Below the pieces are notes generated by a model. That model saw only the letters and a list, made by a program, of their open reading frames with translations, did not search any database and was not told the DNA's origin. Of a stretch of DNA of 64,000 bases, positions 32,706 to 46,689 are shown piece by piece. A program made the position numbers and the translations under genes. The DNA is from Eretmocerus hayati (taxonomy: Eukaryota > Arthropoda > Insecta > Hymenoptera > Aphelinidae): assembly GCA_029851415.1 (NCBI GenBank), contig CM056742.1, positions 10,705,736 through 10,769,735 of the forward strand, read 5' to 3'. Position 1 is the first letter of the stretch. Every line of letters begins with the position of its first letter.

Positions 32706-35156
32706 TGGTACTGAATCTGTACGGGAGAAAATATCTCTGAATCACTCATTGAATTCATTTAATTGCTTTCTCGATTTTTTGAACGTCGATTTAATCTGTG
32801 AGAGAGTACTCGTGCTTGCTGAATATTTTGTGCGATGTTCGAGGAACTTGGTGATTTTGCAATCGGATAATCTCTTTTGTGCAAGGATTTTGTACAGAAT
32901 ATGAATTATTCGATTTCATTAAAATCGAGCGAAATTCGTAATGTAATGTCGAATATATATTCATTAGGAGAATATTAATCAATAATTCTGAAATTGTTTG
33001 GAGTGAAAACCTCCATTCAATTACGAAGGGTACCACGTCGATGAATAATTATATCATTCATAATCCAAGTGGGCATCATTATCTTTAAAATAAATCCGGG
33101 AAAATATGAGCCAATATAATCATCGTTATTCGCATTGGGAAGGAATAAGTTGTCCGACTGAATAATTCTTATCTATTTTTTATTCAAATGATATCAATCA
33201 GGTTGGGAATCCATCAGGAACACGGATACAATTTCCTCCATGATTTGGGAATATGACATCTCACCATCTAAGTTGGTTTCATTAAGGGAACAATAACCCC
33301 GAATTCATTGAGATCACGTGACAATTTTTCCCGGGATGGAACGATTGTCTCGAGTGATTTTTCAGCTCATGAAGCTTGTACAAAACTATGAGTGGATATC
33401 AATGAGTTGATCCTCAGATTCCATACCATGCTCAAAAAAAAAACAATCCGAGGAAAGTTATGTATGTGATGATTTAGGCGATTGGAAAAACCAGAAATCT
33501 GCATTATTCAAAATTACAATTCTGGTAAGATAGATTGCTTTTCTGTTCGTGTCCTCAGAAGCTTTTGAGTCATATGAACACAAAGTTATTCGACAGATTG
33601 AGATGAGTCAATATTCATTTGTGGCTATAATTGAACCTACGAGGGAACAGCTCAAGAAGGAACGTGGTATTTTTCTGAGAGGAGGAAGTATAAATTATAT
33701 TATGTGGTGGTTACACCCAGTTTAGGCACGATGTTTTTTTTTTTTTTTTTTTGTAAGAACACAATTCTAATCTCATAAGGATGAGTAATTGGAATGGTCA
33801 ATTTTCGTCCTGCGATAATCGAGAAGCCGAAAATGGGATAATCTCTTGCCTTATTCGCGATCACTTGCCAAATTTTGAATATTCATGGATGGAACTCCGT
33901 TACATCAGGGAAATATTTCTACTATGATCTCGAAGGTGAATTTTCTCCACGCACCGGAATATGTCGAATGCCATATAAATTTCGTCGAATACATGAAAGT
34001 TGAGATAAAATTTTACGTGAATGTACTAAAGTCAGACACGAAGCTTCACAAATGATTCCAAATCGATCGCATCGAATTCCAAAAAATCGTCAACTTCCGC
34101 AAGAAAGTCGTGAAATGAGAATAGGATCTATAATACTTTGTACTTCATCGATGAGACTTTCGACAATTACACCAATATCATATATACACGTGTAAAGTGT
34201 TTCTCACTCCATATTCTAGTTCAGCCAACTCCATACTGATATAAACACTCGGATGCTCTCACTCCTGATGATGGTAACGATAGAGGCCTCGGTAGATAGA
34301 CACTAGAGGAACATTCGGATGTATTTCAGAGAGTCGGCAGAAAGAAAGGGAGAATGTGAGATTCCCAAATAGTCGGCAGTTTTGGCCGTTAACCTACTTT
34401 CTGCCTTCCTCTTTCCTACTTATGTCGATTCTGTACTACTCCTACTACTACTACTACTTCTACTACTATTATTACTCCCAAAGCGATGAGATTGAAATTC
34501 GTTCACCAGACCATTTAGGTATTGCCTCTCTTTCATTCCCTTTTTCGTACTTCTATAATGTTTTTGTGTGAGTCGTGTGTACAGTATACATACGGTTATT
34601 GCGTATCTAAGGTATCTATTATTGATACTCAAGGATTTCCTTCGGATTAGCTGGTGCTCTATTTTTATTCAATTGGGACGTTGCAAAGGGGCAGTGGATA
34701 GAGACTTGATGGTCGAGCGTGACGTGAAAGTGAATTTAATGGAAAAAGATGGTGCCCCTGTGGTGTGTCTTTCGAGTTTGTTCGGAAGTAATGAAAGAGA
34801 ATTTCGATATCTCACAGGAAATGTTTGCTTGCTGGACGATTCGATATAGAGGCTGGGGAAATTTTAGTGGAATGAGGTTTTGAAGATAGTGGTGTGTCTT
34901 AGCTGAGCACTTTTGAGAATTTGATTCGGTATTGTACTTTTTTAAGGGGTAATTTGGTGGGGAATCATCATTTTCAGGTTCGTCCAACCTCTAGTTGGAT
35001 AAATATGGCTCATTTCCTAATTTGATTTGATTGTAAAAGACGATGATTATCATCTGTAACGGTGTTGGAAATTGTGGCCTCATTACAGATTGAGAGGTTG
35101 ATTGCACAGCCCTGTAGAGAAAATCTCCTGATCAGGAAACGTGGAAGCTATTTCTA
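32706..35156. other. No gene recognised
   Basis: AT-rich. Holds a 19-T run (33734-33752) and a TAC/CTA trinucleotide tract (34433-34475). Small frames at 34350-34850 have no domain and overlap the trinucleotide tract. Confidence 0.4.
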
Positions 35157-35994
35157 ACGTATTCTGAGCTGCTGAACACGAGTCCAAAACAACACCTTTC
35201 CGTGGCCATTTTCAGGTTATGGACATATTTATAGGTCGAAAGATAACCAGCTATAAGTTTTTTGCGTTCTGGAGTCAAATTGAAACCTTTGCGCTACACA
35301 TACTTTTTCAGAATTTCGTGCCTTCTAGGAAGCTAGAAAGAAGCCTAGATGTGCTGAAATTCCCTAATCGGGGTATTTTTGTCCTGAGACCAGAATAGTG
35401 ACTAGTTAGGACAAAAGTGGGAGCGAAATCAAACTCTGCGTTAAAATTTACGTTGAAACTGTCTTTTTTGAAAATTTTCAGCGATCCCGAGAAGCTGAAA
35501 GACAACGCGAGAGAAAGATTACCTGCATTGGACTCCGTATCCGCGGATTGACGCCCAGTAATTTTGGGAATTTTTAGTGGTTTTTGTCCTGCCTATTACC
35601 TCTGGCTCCTGACATTGCTGAAAATTCTCTAAAAATACGTCTCAGATGTGAACTTCGACGTAAAGTTGGTCCTACCCTTGGTTTTAACATATCCAGTCAC
35701 CATTCTCGTCTAGGACAAAAATATCCCACCCAGGCAATATAAGCACATCTAGGGTTATTTCTCCCTTTCTAAAAAGTAGAAAAACTCTCAATGTGCATGT
35801 TTCCGACGCAAAATTCGATTCGTTCAACAACGACCCCATCTTCATTTCCTCTGCGGAAGATGTCAATTTGCGTCCAAATCGCAGAAACCTGGTTATATTT
35901 TTTTGGTAACCCGTGAATATGTCCACAACTTAAGAACGGACAGGGAAAAGGGGCTGTTCTAATCTCGGATTCGTATTCAGCGGTTCAAAATACG
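35157..35994. mobile_element. Old foldback element, ~0.84 kb
   Basis: Left end ACGTATTCTGAGCTGCTGAA pairs with the complement of TTCAGCGGTTCAAAATACGT at the right. Further inside, CCTAGATGTGCT and TATTTTTGTCCT occur in both arms in inverted order. The divergence between arms is high, so it is an old insertion. Confidence 0.6.
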
Positions 35995-37664
35995 TGAAAT
36001 ATACCTCCACTCTTTCTGAGCAGAGAATATTTTATTGCAGGCCTGTGTTATTCTAATCGTCGATTCAGGACTGTTGCGAGATGATATCATTGCCATGGTA
36101 ATAGCCATAGACATAGAAGTGATAAACTGCGGGCACCGAATCTCTGCCATTGACCGCTAGAGATACCTAGACCTTCGCGCGAGAGTGGGAGAGATAAGAT
36201 GATTCAAAAATCGGCAATTTCAACACGCGTCGCCTATGTTGTGTCTTTCTCAATTTTATTGTAGAGACTATAGCCTCTAACGTCCGGTATACGGTACTCA
36301 CAGTCTATTACTCATATGTCTATGGTAATGGCTGATTCATGGTCAGTCCACAACATCTGGTGATAGATGGCAATTTTGAGACTCAAGATATCTAAATTGT
36401 TTTAAATGGAAAGGGGGTGCATTTTCCGTTTAATAATCGTCCATGTCTGGTTTAATCAATTGATTCGTGGATTGGTAAGGTTTTCCCCTGTCTAAATTAT
36501 TATCACTCCATCTCCTATTCTTCGAAATGTTATTGGACTACAATAAAAATGAATTGCATGTCGAATTCAGATGAGAAATTTCTTAATCCGCAATCTGCCT
36601 CTCTGCCAGAATACATAGAAAAATGTAATCAAGCATCCAACGCCATTTCACAAGAAAATGTGCAAATTTTGCATCTAATAATCGGCAATCAAAGTTCATA
36701 AAGAATTTGACAGAGTATAGTCTTCGGAAGTAATATACCAAAATCACTAGCGTAAAAGACACAGACATATCAACCAATGATTTAAAAACTGGAAAAAGTT
36801 CATTCTTCTCAATCGAATTACCCGTCCAACACGATTTATGAGCACTATTTGATCACGTACGATGATGAATGAACTAGCTTCCATCTGTTGGAGATAAATC
36901 AATTACTCGGAAGATATTAATTAGCGAGAATTCGAATGACGAGGCGAAATTTCTCTCTCTCTCAAACAGATATCGCATAGATCACTTTGCAATGGAACTT
37001 GCGAAGCGTGCGGGCTTCAAAGAGGAGGAGGTATAATATGAATCTGCAGTTTGATCTTTGCCGTAGCGTGAGATTCGCTGACAAAGGTTAGGGGTATATC
37101 ATACCCTCAGCTGTCAGACGATGATCAATTTTTCTTTCTTTACCTCGAATTTAGAGCTTCTGAAAAGCTTGGACGTGAGATCGTCTTTCGTTAAAATTAT
37201 TCGGGAGAACCGATATTCGTAGAAGATGGAATTAGTTCCATTTAGTTTGAAAGCTTTTATATTTTTGTAGGGATAATTTTATTCATGAATGATCTAGAAT
37301 GTCAGGTGTCATTTACTTTTACTACTGCAACTCCGTTTTCTGAATTGTGCTTGGAACTCTCAGTTATCTGCTGATTGTATCATCAGATAGAACATTCCCA
37401 AGTGAACAAATACATGCAGAAATGCATGAAAATCAGAAAAAAAATATATCAAAAACCGCAAATCTGAGCTTTCCAAGTAATTTTATGATTATTGACAGCA
37501 TTCTATGCCAGTTTTACAACTTGAAGGCATATTTTTCATGGATAAGATAGTCAGTCACCACCAAAAACCAACGTGTGCACAGTCTGCTTCTCCACTGGAT
37601 TGAAGTTAATATTGTGGAAATATTTCATCTTGAAATAAGATTTCTTTCAACTCTTTGGTCGGAA
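35995..37664. other. No gene recognised
   Basis: AT-rich. Around 36086-36350 weak inverted ends (GCCATAGACATA / TATGTCTATGG) suggest another old small element. Otherwise nothing seen. Confidence 0.4.
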
Positions 37665-37985
37665 TCGAATTAGACCGATCTAGACGGTATTAGACCGCAC
37701 TAGACTGAATTAGACTGAACGAAAACTAATCATCTTGAGCTGGACTCATCAGACTGAGCTGGGTCAAATTAGAACGAATTGGCTTGGTCTAAGCCCAACT
37801 ACACCGAGTTAGACAGAAGTAGACCGAACTAGATCGACCTAGATTGAAGTAGATCGAATTGGACCAAACTAGACCATATTCGGCAGTACTAAACTGATGA
37901 TTAGACCGATTCAGATCAAACTAGACGTCATTTAAAAGAACTATACCTGACGAGACCGAATTACCCCGAAATCAGACCTTTAAAG
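37665..37985 (+). repeat. Degenerate TAGACCGAA tandem repeat
   Basis: Over 320 bp the phrase TAGACCGAA(C/T) or a close variant (TAGACTGAA, TAGATCGAA, TAGACCAT) recurs roughly every 10-16 bases, more than twenty times. Confidence 0.75.
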
Positions 37986-38097
37986 TCTATTATATAGAAA
38001 AATCGTGGAAATTTGAGGTTTAAAAGTTGGAATACGAAATAGTGAAAATAATCTTGAGACGACTCGAATGAAAAGATTTCAAGTTTTTTATTCTTCA

Positions 38098-38480
38098 CTG
38101 GAAATCCAGTGGAAGTTTCACTGAAACTTTAGTAGAAGTTTCACTGGGATTTCGGGTGAATTTCACTGAAACTTTAGTGCAATTTCACTGAGGCTTTAGT
38201 GAGAATTTCACTGAAACTTTAGTGAAATATCACTGAAACATTAGTGAAATTTCACTGAAATTTTAGTGAGAATTTCACTGAAACTTTAGTGAAATATCAC
38301 TGAAGCATTAGTGAAATTTCGCTGAAACTTTAGTGAAAATTCTGATGAAACTTTTGCAAAAATTCCACTGAAACTTTAGTGGAAATTTCACCGAAATTTC
38401 AGTGGAAATGAAAATTTCACTAAAATCTTAGTCGAAGTTGGAATTTTAGTGAAACGTCTCACTGAAACCTCACTGATTTC
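38098..38480 (+). repeat. ~22-bp quasi-palindromic satellite
   Basis: About 17 units of TTTCACTGAAACTTTAGTGA and variants. Each unit is itself near-palindromic (TTTCACT...AGTGAAA), so the array can fold in many registers. Confidence 0.8.
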
Positions 38481-38509
38481 AGCCGAAATCACTAAAGTCG
38501 AAGTACATC

Positions 38510-38632
38510 CATCCATCCACCAACCCTCCCACATGACCACTAAACCCCACTCTCCCAACAACCCACCCACCCACCCACCCATCAACCAACCCACGACCCC
38601 ACCATGACCCATCCACCCACCCATCACACTTC
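38510..38632 (-). repeat. CCCA/CCAT low-complexity tract; G-quadruplex motif on the minus strand
   Basis: C-rich plus strand with ACCCACCCACCCACCCA near 38563-38582. The minus strand reads GGGTGGGTGGGTGGGT, which satisfies the four-run G-quadruplex rule with single-base loops. Confidence 0.8.
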
Positions 38633-41600
38633 ACCCCTTTCGCATAGGCGGCCCGATACGCAGTATGTGGACGGACAAATTTTGCCTGGCTCCTTAATTA
38701 TTATAACTCCTTAATCATTATAATACGAAAAATTGTAGAAGTTTGTTCACGAAAGTCATTGGTATATCGACAAAAATGAGATAAGATTGTTTTAATGGTT
38801 GTTAAATGGTATCGGCGGTATGATTTCATCACTGATTCCTCGTAGATTTCATCTTCGCGCTAATTTATCACACATCTGAGCTGTGGAGGTGGTTACAGTG
38901 TAACTTTGATTGTAACAACTGATTTCTCATATTTTCACTGTGTACCGTAATTTCAGTTTAAAAACTCGAGGCCTCGAGGTCCATCTCGTTAACATCAAAC
39001 GTCCGACGGCTCTTTTCAAACAGTAATCCGAGAGCAATTATTTTACGCAACCCTATTCCTCTGAAATCTGGGATATCTTTCAGTTTTCATCGAAGAATAT
39101 ACTTACATGGATAAAGAATATGAAAAAAGCAGCCACATTTCACGTTGATATCGTTCAATAATCCTGATACCATAATGACGAAAAACCTGACTTTGAAAAG
39201 AATGATATTCTGGTAATCTTATAAGTGATAAAATGAAAAAATAATAAGTTTCAACTGTGAAAATTTCATATCCCAAACCAGGATAATCAAATTTTCATTC
39301 TCTTGAATTGAAAAGCCTCACCTTTACATCGCGTAAGATTGGATTTGTAAATTCCACAAATCGAACAAGAATTTCAATTATTAATGCAGAGACCTCAATT
39401 CGAAAGAGCCAAAGAAACTTCATCCAATTAATTTGCTGGAAAGGCTTTTGGAATGGTACATCAAGAGAAGAATCGATTTTGGTAGGGCTTGTACGTACGT
39501 TGTTGCAAGACTGCGTTCAATATTTGAACGATTCGTTTCAGTCTGCGATAATCAAGATATCTCGAGATAGGTATATATGTTTCAGAGCATCGACTTTGTT
39601 CTTTAACGAGAATTGATTGAGTTAGCTAGTCTACCTACAGCATCGGATGTTCTACTTTCCTCGAGAGGATATTTATCTCAGCTCACTCTATTCTTGTTAC
39701 ATTACGTATCCTATGTAAGAAAATACTGTCTAAATACAGTTAGAGAATCATCAATCGAGGACTATAGAATTTTTGTTGATTGAAATTATGCCGATAACAA
39801 ATTTCAAATGGGGCTATGTGGGTGATACCTTGAAAAATGATTTCGTTTATTCAGGGAGGAAAGTGTACGAACCAGGTCGATGAAATTCGTTGAGACAGGG
39901 TAGAGCAAAGTTCGCTGACAATAAAGTGATCTAATCCCTTGAAAATTATATACATCGGTATATCCTCGACTTTGAAAGTTTGAATGCGCATGTCAAGCAG
40001 TGCGTAAGTAGTGCGTTTGACTTTGTGAGCGTGTAGCCTATCTAATTACTTGGAGAAAATTAGTTAGCTGATGTAAAAGCAGTATTCACGAGAATTTCAT
40101 CTAGATTAGGAGTTTAAACGAGGAAACTCGTATGAAACATGTATGTTTCGTAAGAAGGCTGCGTTTTCCTTATCAAGTGGAAAATTGAGACCAGTAAATT
40201 TCGATGCTTGCAGACTAACAATTTTCTATAATTTCCTAAATTTTGGAATAATTGGGGGCTAAAGATGTGATGGTTACGAGTGTTCAATCGTTTTCTGTTG
40301 ATGCATTTTTCATAATTCACTCAATGATTAACCCTCTAGCGTAGACGATTTATGCATATGATCCTCGTCCCAAAATTCACATTTTTTTCACAAGCTCAGA
40401 TGAAGCGTACAAGAAAGTATTCACCTTCCTTTACATTTTCGGATTCGTGGAATACAAATTAGGTGCCTAAAAGATTCATCGGTGCGTTCCAGAAGCAAAG
40501 CGAGTTTAAAATCTTAGTCTTCACACCTCATCGATCAGACAACCCCCGATATTGAATCTGCCATTTTGAATCTCGATTTGTCAAGGACACCTTCGGATTT
40601 TCCGACCCCGAAAATCTCCGAGTAGGGAATTTCAGCTCGGTACGAGCATGTTTTTATAATTTTGTTTTTACATGAAAAAGTTGTGTTGCAATATGGATAA
40701 TTTTCATGAATTATCGCAATTTTCGATTGCTTATAAATATCGATAAGTTATCAACAATTTGATTTGGTTGATCTTGAAATAAATTATCCCAGCTTCAATT
40801 TGCGCTGTCACGCGTGTCTTAGAACGCAGTGAGTCAAAAGTTATTCAAACAAAGGTTAGAACAAGTATACGTGACTTTATATGCAGGAGTCTTGAGTTTG
40901 CAAGAAATGTCATCCAATGAATACTTTAGGAGATTTTAAATACAGTTCCGTCTTATGATTTTGAGTCCGAGTTACAATTTTCCCGGTTTTAACGAAGAAA
41001 TTTTTTCGCTTGATTGGATTGGCCCTCGTATCAAATCAATGGAACCAGTGACGGTTATAACAAACACTTTCCATTGAAGCTCGTTATAACCGGCAGAGAC
41101 TATACTTTGGAACACTATTCGAGATAAAATTCCAGAAAGTTGTGAATGGGATCATTCGTTTTGACTCTTGCCGAAAAATTACTTCTTATTACGTGTTGGG
41201 CGTTTTTACGTAGATTCTGAGGAACTTGAGAACAAAGCACCTGAAATTGTTTGATTTTTGAAAGAATATATAAATGATGAATTTGCAAGATAGTGATCCA
41301 TAATGAAACTCTTGAAGATTTTTTCCTTTCAATTTTCGAAAAGTACTCGGTACCAGAACTATTTCAATGGGAGAGTGATTCATAATTATACTTTTTTCAA
41401 TATGTAGTCGCTCATAATCCTTACACAGACAGAATTTATTTTCAAGGGCAATCTCCCTCCAAACAGACGTCTTAATTTGAATAATAGAAGTTAGTACTCG
41501 GAATGAGCCAAAATATTGATATCGTGTCAGTTGACTCTCATCATGCTCCTTAACTCATGGGGGAATTCCTCCAGACCTACACGTTATTACCTCAGATATT

Positions 41601-42006
41601 CACGTCAAAATCCGTAAAATCTGTCATAGAATTTGAGAAAAAATACGACCTCCACCCATCTCTTCGAATTAAAAGTCTAACGTATCTCACAACATCCTAA
41701 CCCAACTTCCAAAACTATTCACGTCAAAACCGTAACTCCAACAAAATCCGCATTATTGCATTGCACAAATAGTCTCAGGAGAATTCTCAATGCGTCAACC
41801 GTTGCCGCACGATTACGCGATGCTTTCCGCGCAATTTTGCTTTTGCTCTTCGTGCACATGCACACACACAGACTGTAAACACAATCCTAAACAGAAGCAA
41901 TGCTCACAAATATATCCTGGTACATAATACAGAATCGGTTTGAATTTCGCAAAGCGTTTGCTTTTCGATGCGCAAAGCATTTGTTGAATATATGTGTATA
42001 CTCGTG
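38633..42006. other. No gene recognised
   Basis: AT-rich, no coding evidence. A small inverted pair GGTTATAAC/GTTATAACC at 41053-41090 may be transposon debris. Confidence 0.4.
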
Positions 42007-42034
42007 TACACACACACACACACACACACACACA
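42007..42034 (+). repeat. CA microsatellite
   Basis: Uninterrupted AC dinucleotide run; neighbouring frames that run through it are artefacts. Confidence 0.95.
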
Positions 42035-45000
42035 TGCAAAGAATGTAATTCTATATAGAGCTTTGCGCATGAACCACACAGATGCAAAGCTGCACTGCGG
42101 TTGTATATAGTCGAAAAGCTGAATTTTACATATCTGTGTATGATGTGGTGTGCGTGTGTATGTGTTTAGATTGACCGATGGTTTCATTTAGGAGTGACTA
42201 TACTGCATGTGTTTGTATCTCTATGATTATATGATGCGGGTTTACGTACATGGCTGTGTTGGTAAATTTGCTGACGCGGTGTAAGTCAGACGAGAGCCAG
42301 TTTGTACAATGTTGTCCTAGTCAAGAGATACAGGGTGTAAATTTGGGTATTATAAACTGAATTTGCTTCGATGAAGGTCAATAAATCATATTTGGATACG
42401 AATTCGTGCTTTGAAGAAGAGGGGGGCGGCATTTTGGTAGATTATTGTTCATCGATCAAGTTTTTTATAATATTATCATCAAAATTAGTCAAGTCCAGAT
42501 TATTGATCGATGGTTTTTTGGTAGTACAAAGTGGATGTTTCATTAATGAGTCAGTAGAAGAGAATATTTAAGAATTGTGCCATATTCGAATTTCCTCAAT
42601 TATCTTCGGTATTCTGATTGGATCGACGGGAAATTAATCCAATGTAAGCATTAGAATCGTAGCTGTTTCGGTGTTCAACGAAACAAACACTGACAGCTTT
42701 GATGATTAAATGGTATAATAAGCTAAACATAATTTCATCCGATTATCATGAAAGTGGACATATGAGCGCTCTCGAGAGATTTTAAATAAATCCGATATTA
42801 CGGCAGCTTGTATAGATTAATTTGTGTTATATGGGTATTGCGTACAATCTACGGTCGTCAAAATTTACTCGTTCCGAAATGTGTGAAATGCCACAGAATT
42901 ATCTCCGATTAACACGATTAGGATTTTGTAATCTAAGGCAATTAACAAATACTTTTGACAAATTTCGATTGAATCATTGCATTTTTCATAAATATTCTCC
43001 ATTATTTTGTTAGAAGATTTTGTAAAATGATTATATAAAATCTGTTAGCCAGTCAGTGTTCTTGATGAACGGAAAGAAGTTTGTAATCGACATGATCGAT
43101 GGTAGTTATTCGAAAAATCTGAGCTACTCACCCGCACCATTCCAATGGAAATTATAACTGTCAATTTAGAGAGGGTTTGATGTATCAAATTTTCGATTCA
43201 TTAAATTCATAGAATTCCGACCAGGATACATGATCATTAAGGTCAAGATGGCTGAAAAAATGAGTAGAAATATTCGATTACTTTCATTTTCATATTCAGT
43301 TACGTCGTTTCGAGAATTTCTCCGTTTCAGGGAGCCATCAATTCAGTAATAATCCAGCAAATTACAATTTTCTAGCTGAAGTTAGTCAGTGATTGTATTC
43401 CTCGTGGTAGATAATGCATTTTATTCCCCTCTAAATTTTACATAAATCTTTGATTTTGAATAAGCGATCAAGTGGAAGATTAGCATCTCAGATTATTTAA
43501 TCATAATTCCCGGAAACCCACTCAAGGTGGACTCACTACTATCATAACCACAGAAATATCCACGGTCGAAATCAACGTAAGGTAAGTGTAATTGATTCGT
43601 TCCCACTCAAGATCTCGAATGTACGCACTCGCAACACTTTCCCCGCATTCTTATTATCTTAGTTACAATAAAATTGGAAAGATCCAATTGTTTCGAGTGA
43701 TCCAAAATGACCTATGCGTTTCTTGGAACAAAAATACTTTTTCCATTATTCGAACCTAAAAACGTCACTCTCAAACACAGTTTCAGGGTTCTCATGATGA
43801 AAAATCAGAACTGACCGTACGCGCCCAGAGCAATTATGTACATACTATTTTGCTATTTTTGATTTTTATTGTTGATCGCTAAAAGCTATCCCAAACAGAA
43901 TAGATGCAATCAAATTTAAGGTACTCCAGCTCAATTTTCTCTAACTCCACTTTATAGTTTTCTTTTTTTTTGCCAAATTCGATCCCTGGCCGATCCCACG
44001 CCCATGATATTAGAAAAGTACATTATGCTTAATTTGTCTGTATAAGTGTTCTCTGGATTTCCTCTTTACCATGGAAAAACTCATCAATTCGAGTCAGATA
44101 GTTTAGAAAAGTGTAAAAATTGCTGCAAAATGAGCTAAAACACGACTCGTTTGGACATGTTGGAGTAGAAATATCTCAATTCCACAAGAAACTGATATAT
44201 AACATAGAAATAGGCCTCTTATACACGCGGGGTTAAATTAGGCACACCTTTTTGGAAACTTACAAAAAATCTTTCCTGGCAAGAATTGAGGTAGCTTATC
44301 TCCAATTTGTGAAAACTGAACTTACCTTGAGTCATACTAACGGTCTTGAAATAAGCATTGAAATGAGTTAAAGCACCGTTAATAGTATTGAGATGGTCCA
44401 AAGTTCTCAACAAAACAAAAAAGGTAGGTGCCAATTAGGCACATTTATCTCAATCCAAGCTAAAATATACATCAGCTCAGCCCAATCTCAAAATCATCAC
44501 AATCTCCATTTGAACCATCGACGATCCACAAAACAGCCTTTACCAGATTCTAAAATTACCTCAAACTCCCTAAAGCTCAACTTAACGTGTACCCAAACTC
44601 AATAGCTACATAAATGAAGTATTCCACTTCACACACATCTGACCGTATCTAATGGCAAATCCGTGTCACTGTACCGTAATAAGCTTGGTCGCAGTAACAG
44701 CGTAGAATACACTAGTATATACTCAAACTCTCTACGTAAATACGTATATCATGCTAATTGGCCCCTCTGAAGCACGATACCGCATGGTGTACAAAAGGCT
44801 CAACCGTAAGTATGCCGAATTCAGTGTGATGTCGATGCTGTGCTGAAATTCGGACTCAGAGAGACGAAGTACAGACTTTAGCTTTGTATCCAGTCCGGTT
44901 GTGGTTTTACCGTCTGTATTTTAGTGGATGGAGAATAGGTTGTGAGAGTAGAATTGGAGTTTGGGGTGTACTCGATGTCTTGTTGATGATGAAGTTTTGA

Positions 45001-46689
45001 GAATTTTTTGGTGGAGGGGTTAATCTGTCTTTCGAATTTCGGGATATTATATTTAGAGTGATTTTAGTTAGTAGTTGTAGGAATTGTATCCACGAGGATA
45101 TGCATCTTTCTTGGATTCAATCAACTGATTATTTTGGTTATAAGCACTACATACTCTTATAGGCCTCGACATTTTCCATGAATAGTTATCAAGAATGAAG
45201 TCGATTGATATACGAAACATCTACAGGGTCAGTCAGATGCATGTCAGCAAAAAATGCATCCCAGACAATGGCACACCATCGCAAATTTTAATTCACGTAG
45301 GAGAGATTCACAGATTCGGGTCACGGATTCGGTTACAATTCTGGCAGTAGTCTACTTTTAGCACCATGAGAAGATACCCAAGATTATATACCCTAAAGAT
45401 CAAGTGGTTCCAAGATACAGCCTATTATATTAGCATTGCCAATAATAATTGGGGTGACAGAAATCTCAATGATGGCTCTCCATATAGAATTTAATTTTGA
45501 TAGAATCTCACACTTTACATTGAACTGTTTACATTACTCTTCGGCATTGCATCTCACTTCATCTTTTGATAGTTCCCATTGACTAGTAGGAATGAATCTT
45601 GATATGGGCACCTCTGAAATTCATTCCTCCATTGTCTCCATCGGTGACTTCACTCTACATTTCCGGCACCTGTCTATTATGGGCGGGTTGGAGTAGAACC
45701 AAAAGTGCCCAAATTAGACAGGTTTAGCTGTACATGAAACAATGCATATCTTTAAAACTTTACCGCGTCGATTCTCGTGGGATAGAAGCCAACTTTGGCA
45801 TTTGTTTGGTGGAAATTTTCATTGGGTTGAATTCAGGCCAAAGTTGACCCATGAAATTGAGCCAAACTTGAGCAATCAGACTCTCAAATGATACCCAAAT
45901 CTAGCAAAAGCTTGGCAGGAGTTTAGCCAAACTTTGCCTAACTTCCGGTAAAGTTTCGCGATATTTTAGGATCTGGTCTGGATATTCGGGGAGCCTGAGG
46001 CTCTCGTTTTGGAAAATAAATTCCAATCCTCTCCCAATTTTTACTCCAAAATCTGCAAAAATTCATCCGATAAATCACTATAAAAAGAAGCGATTTTCAT
46101 AAAAAGCCATGCGAAAAGCACGAGATTTTCAGATCAGGGTTTCTGCGTGGGGAACTTATTGATTCTAAAAATTTCCCTGGTCGCCTCTAACTTAAAATTC
46201 AACGAGGGACTGGATCATGGGAAAACTCAGGGCTTGGATGCAAAAGCCTTCTTTTCCTGGCAGCCTTCTAGCCTCAGTATGACAGACGCTCGAACCAAGA
46301 TGAAGACTTATTCCTATGAATACTCAATTACTGGCACGACATATTTATTGCAGATGTCTCAAAATTTCGCATAACTCATCAAAACGGGTAAAAATGCAAA
46401 TTCGACGTGAAATTTATATCTTGGCTCTCGATAAAAACTCAATTTCAAACTGCTCGGGAGCCGCGGGGTACTAGCGCAGAAATGTACACGATCGACGTCT
46501 CCTCGGCGACGTTGCGGACCGGTCAATTTCGGTCTCCGTTTAATAATTCACGCATCGTGGCATATCAAACCCTAAAAGAGCTTGCGAGAGGAATGCTCAT
46601 ACTTTCGCAATTTCATTTATTATATTATACTTTTGATTCTCAGGCAAGGTCCGAAGCAAGGCCAGGCAGATATATATCTGTAAGCTTTC
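42035..46689. other. No gene recognised
   Basis: AT-rich with a few short repeats: AATTAGGCAC near 44236 and 44435, a decayed half of the 30361 foldback at about 45300-45440, and GCCAAACTT-like phrases at 45840-45950. No exon with domain or splice support was found. The 31-47 kb tract could be intronic or regulatory sequence of a gene outside the window. Confidence 0.4.

Noticed and set aside
32438..32904. Frames rich in Thr-His or Cys-Val repeats
   Set aside because: They are read-through of the TG/GT microsatellites.
41813..42187. A 124-codon minus-strand frame
   Set aside because: It runs through the CA microsatellite and has no domain or splice context.
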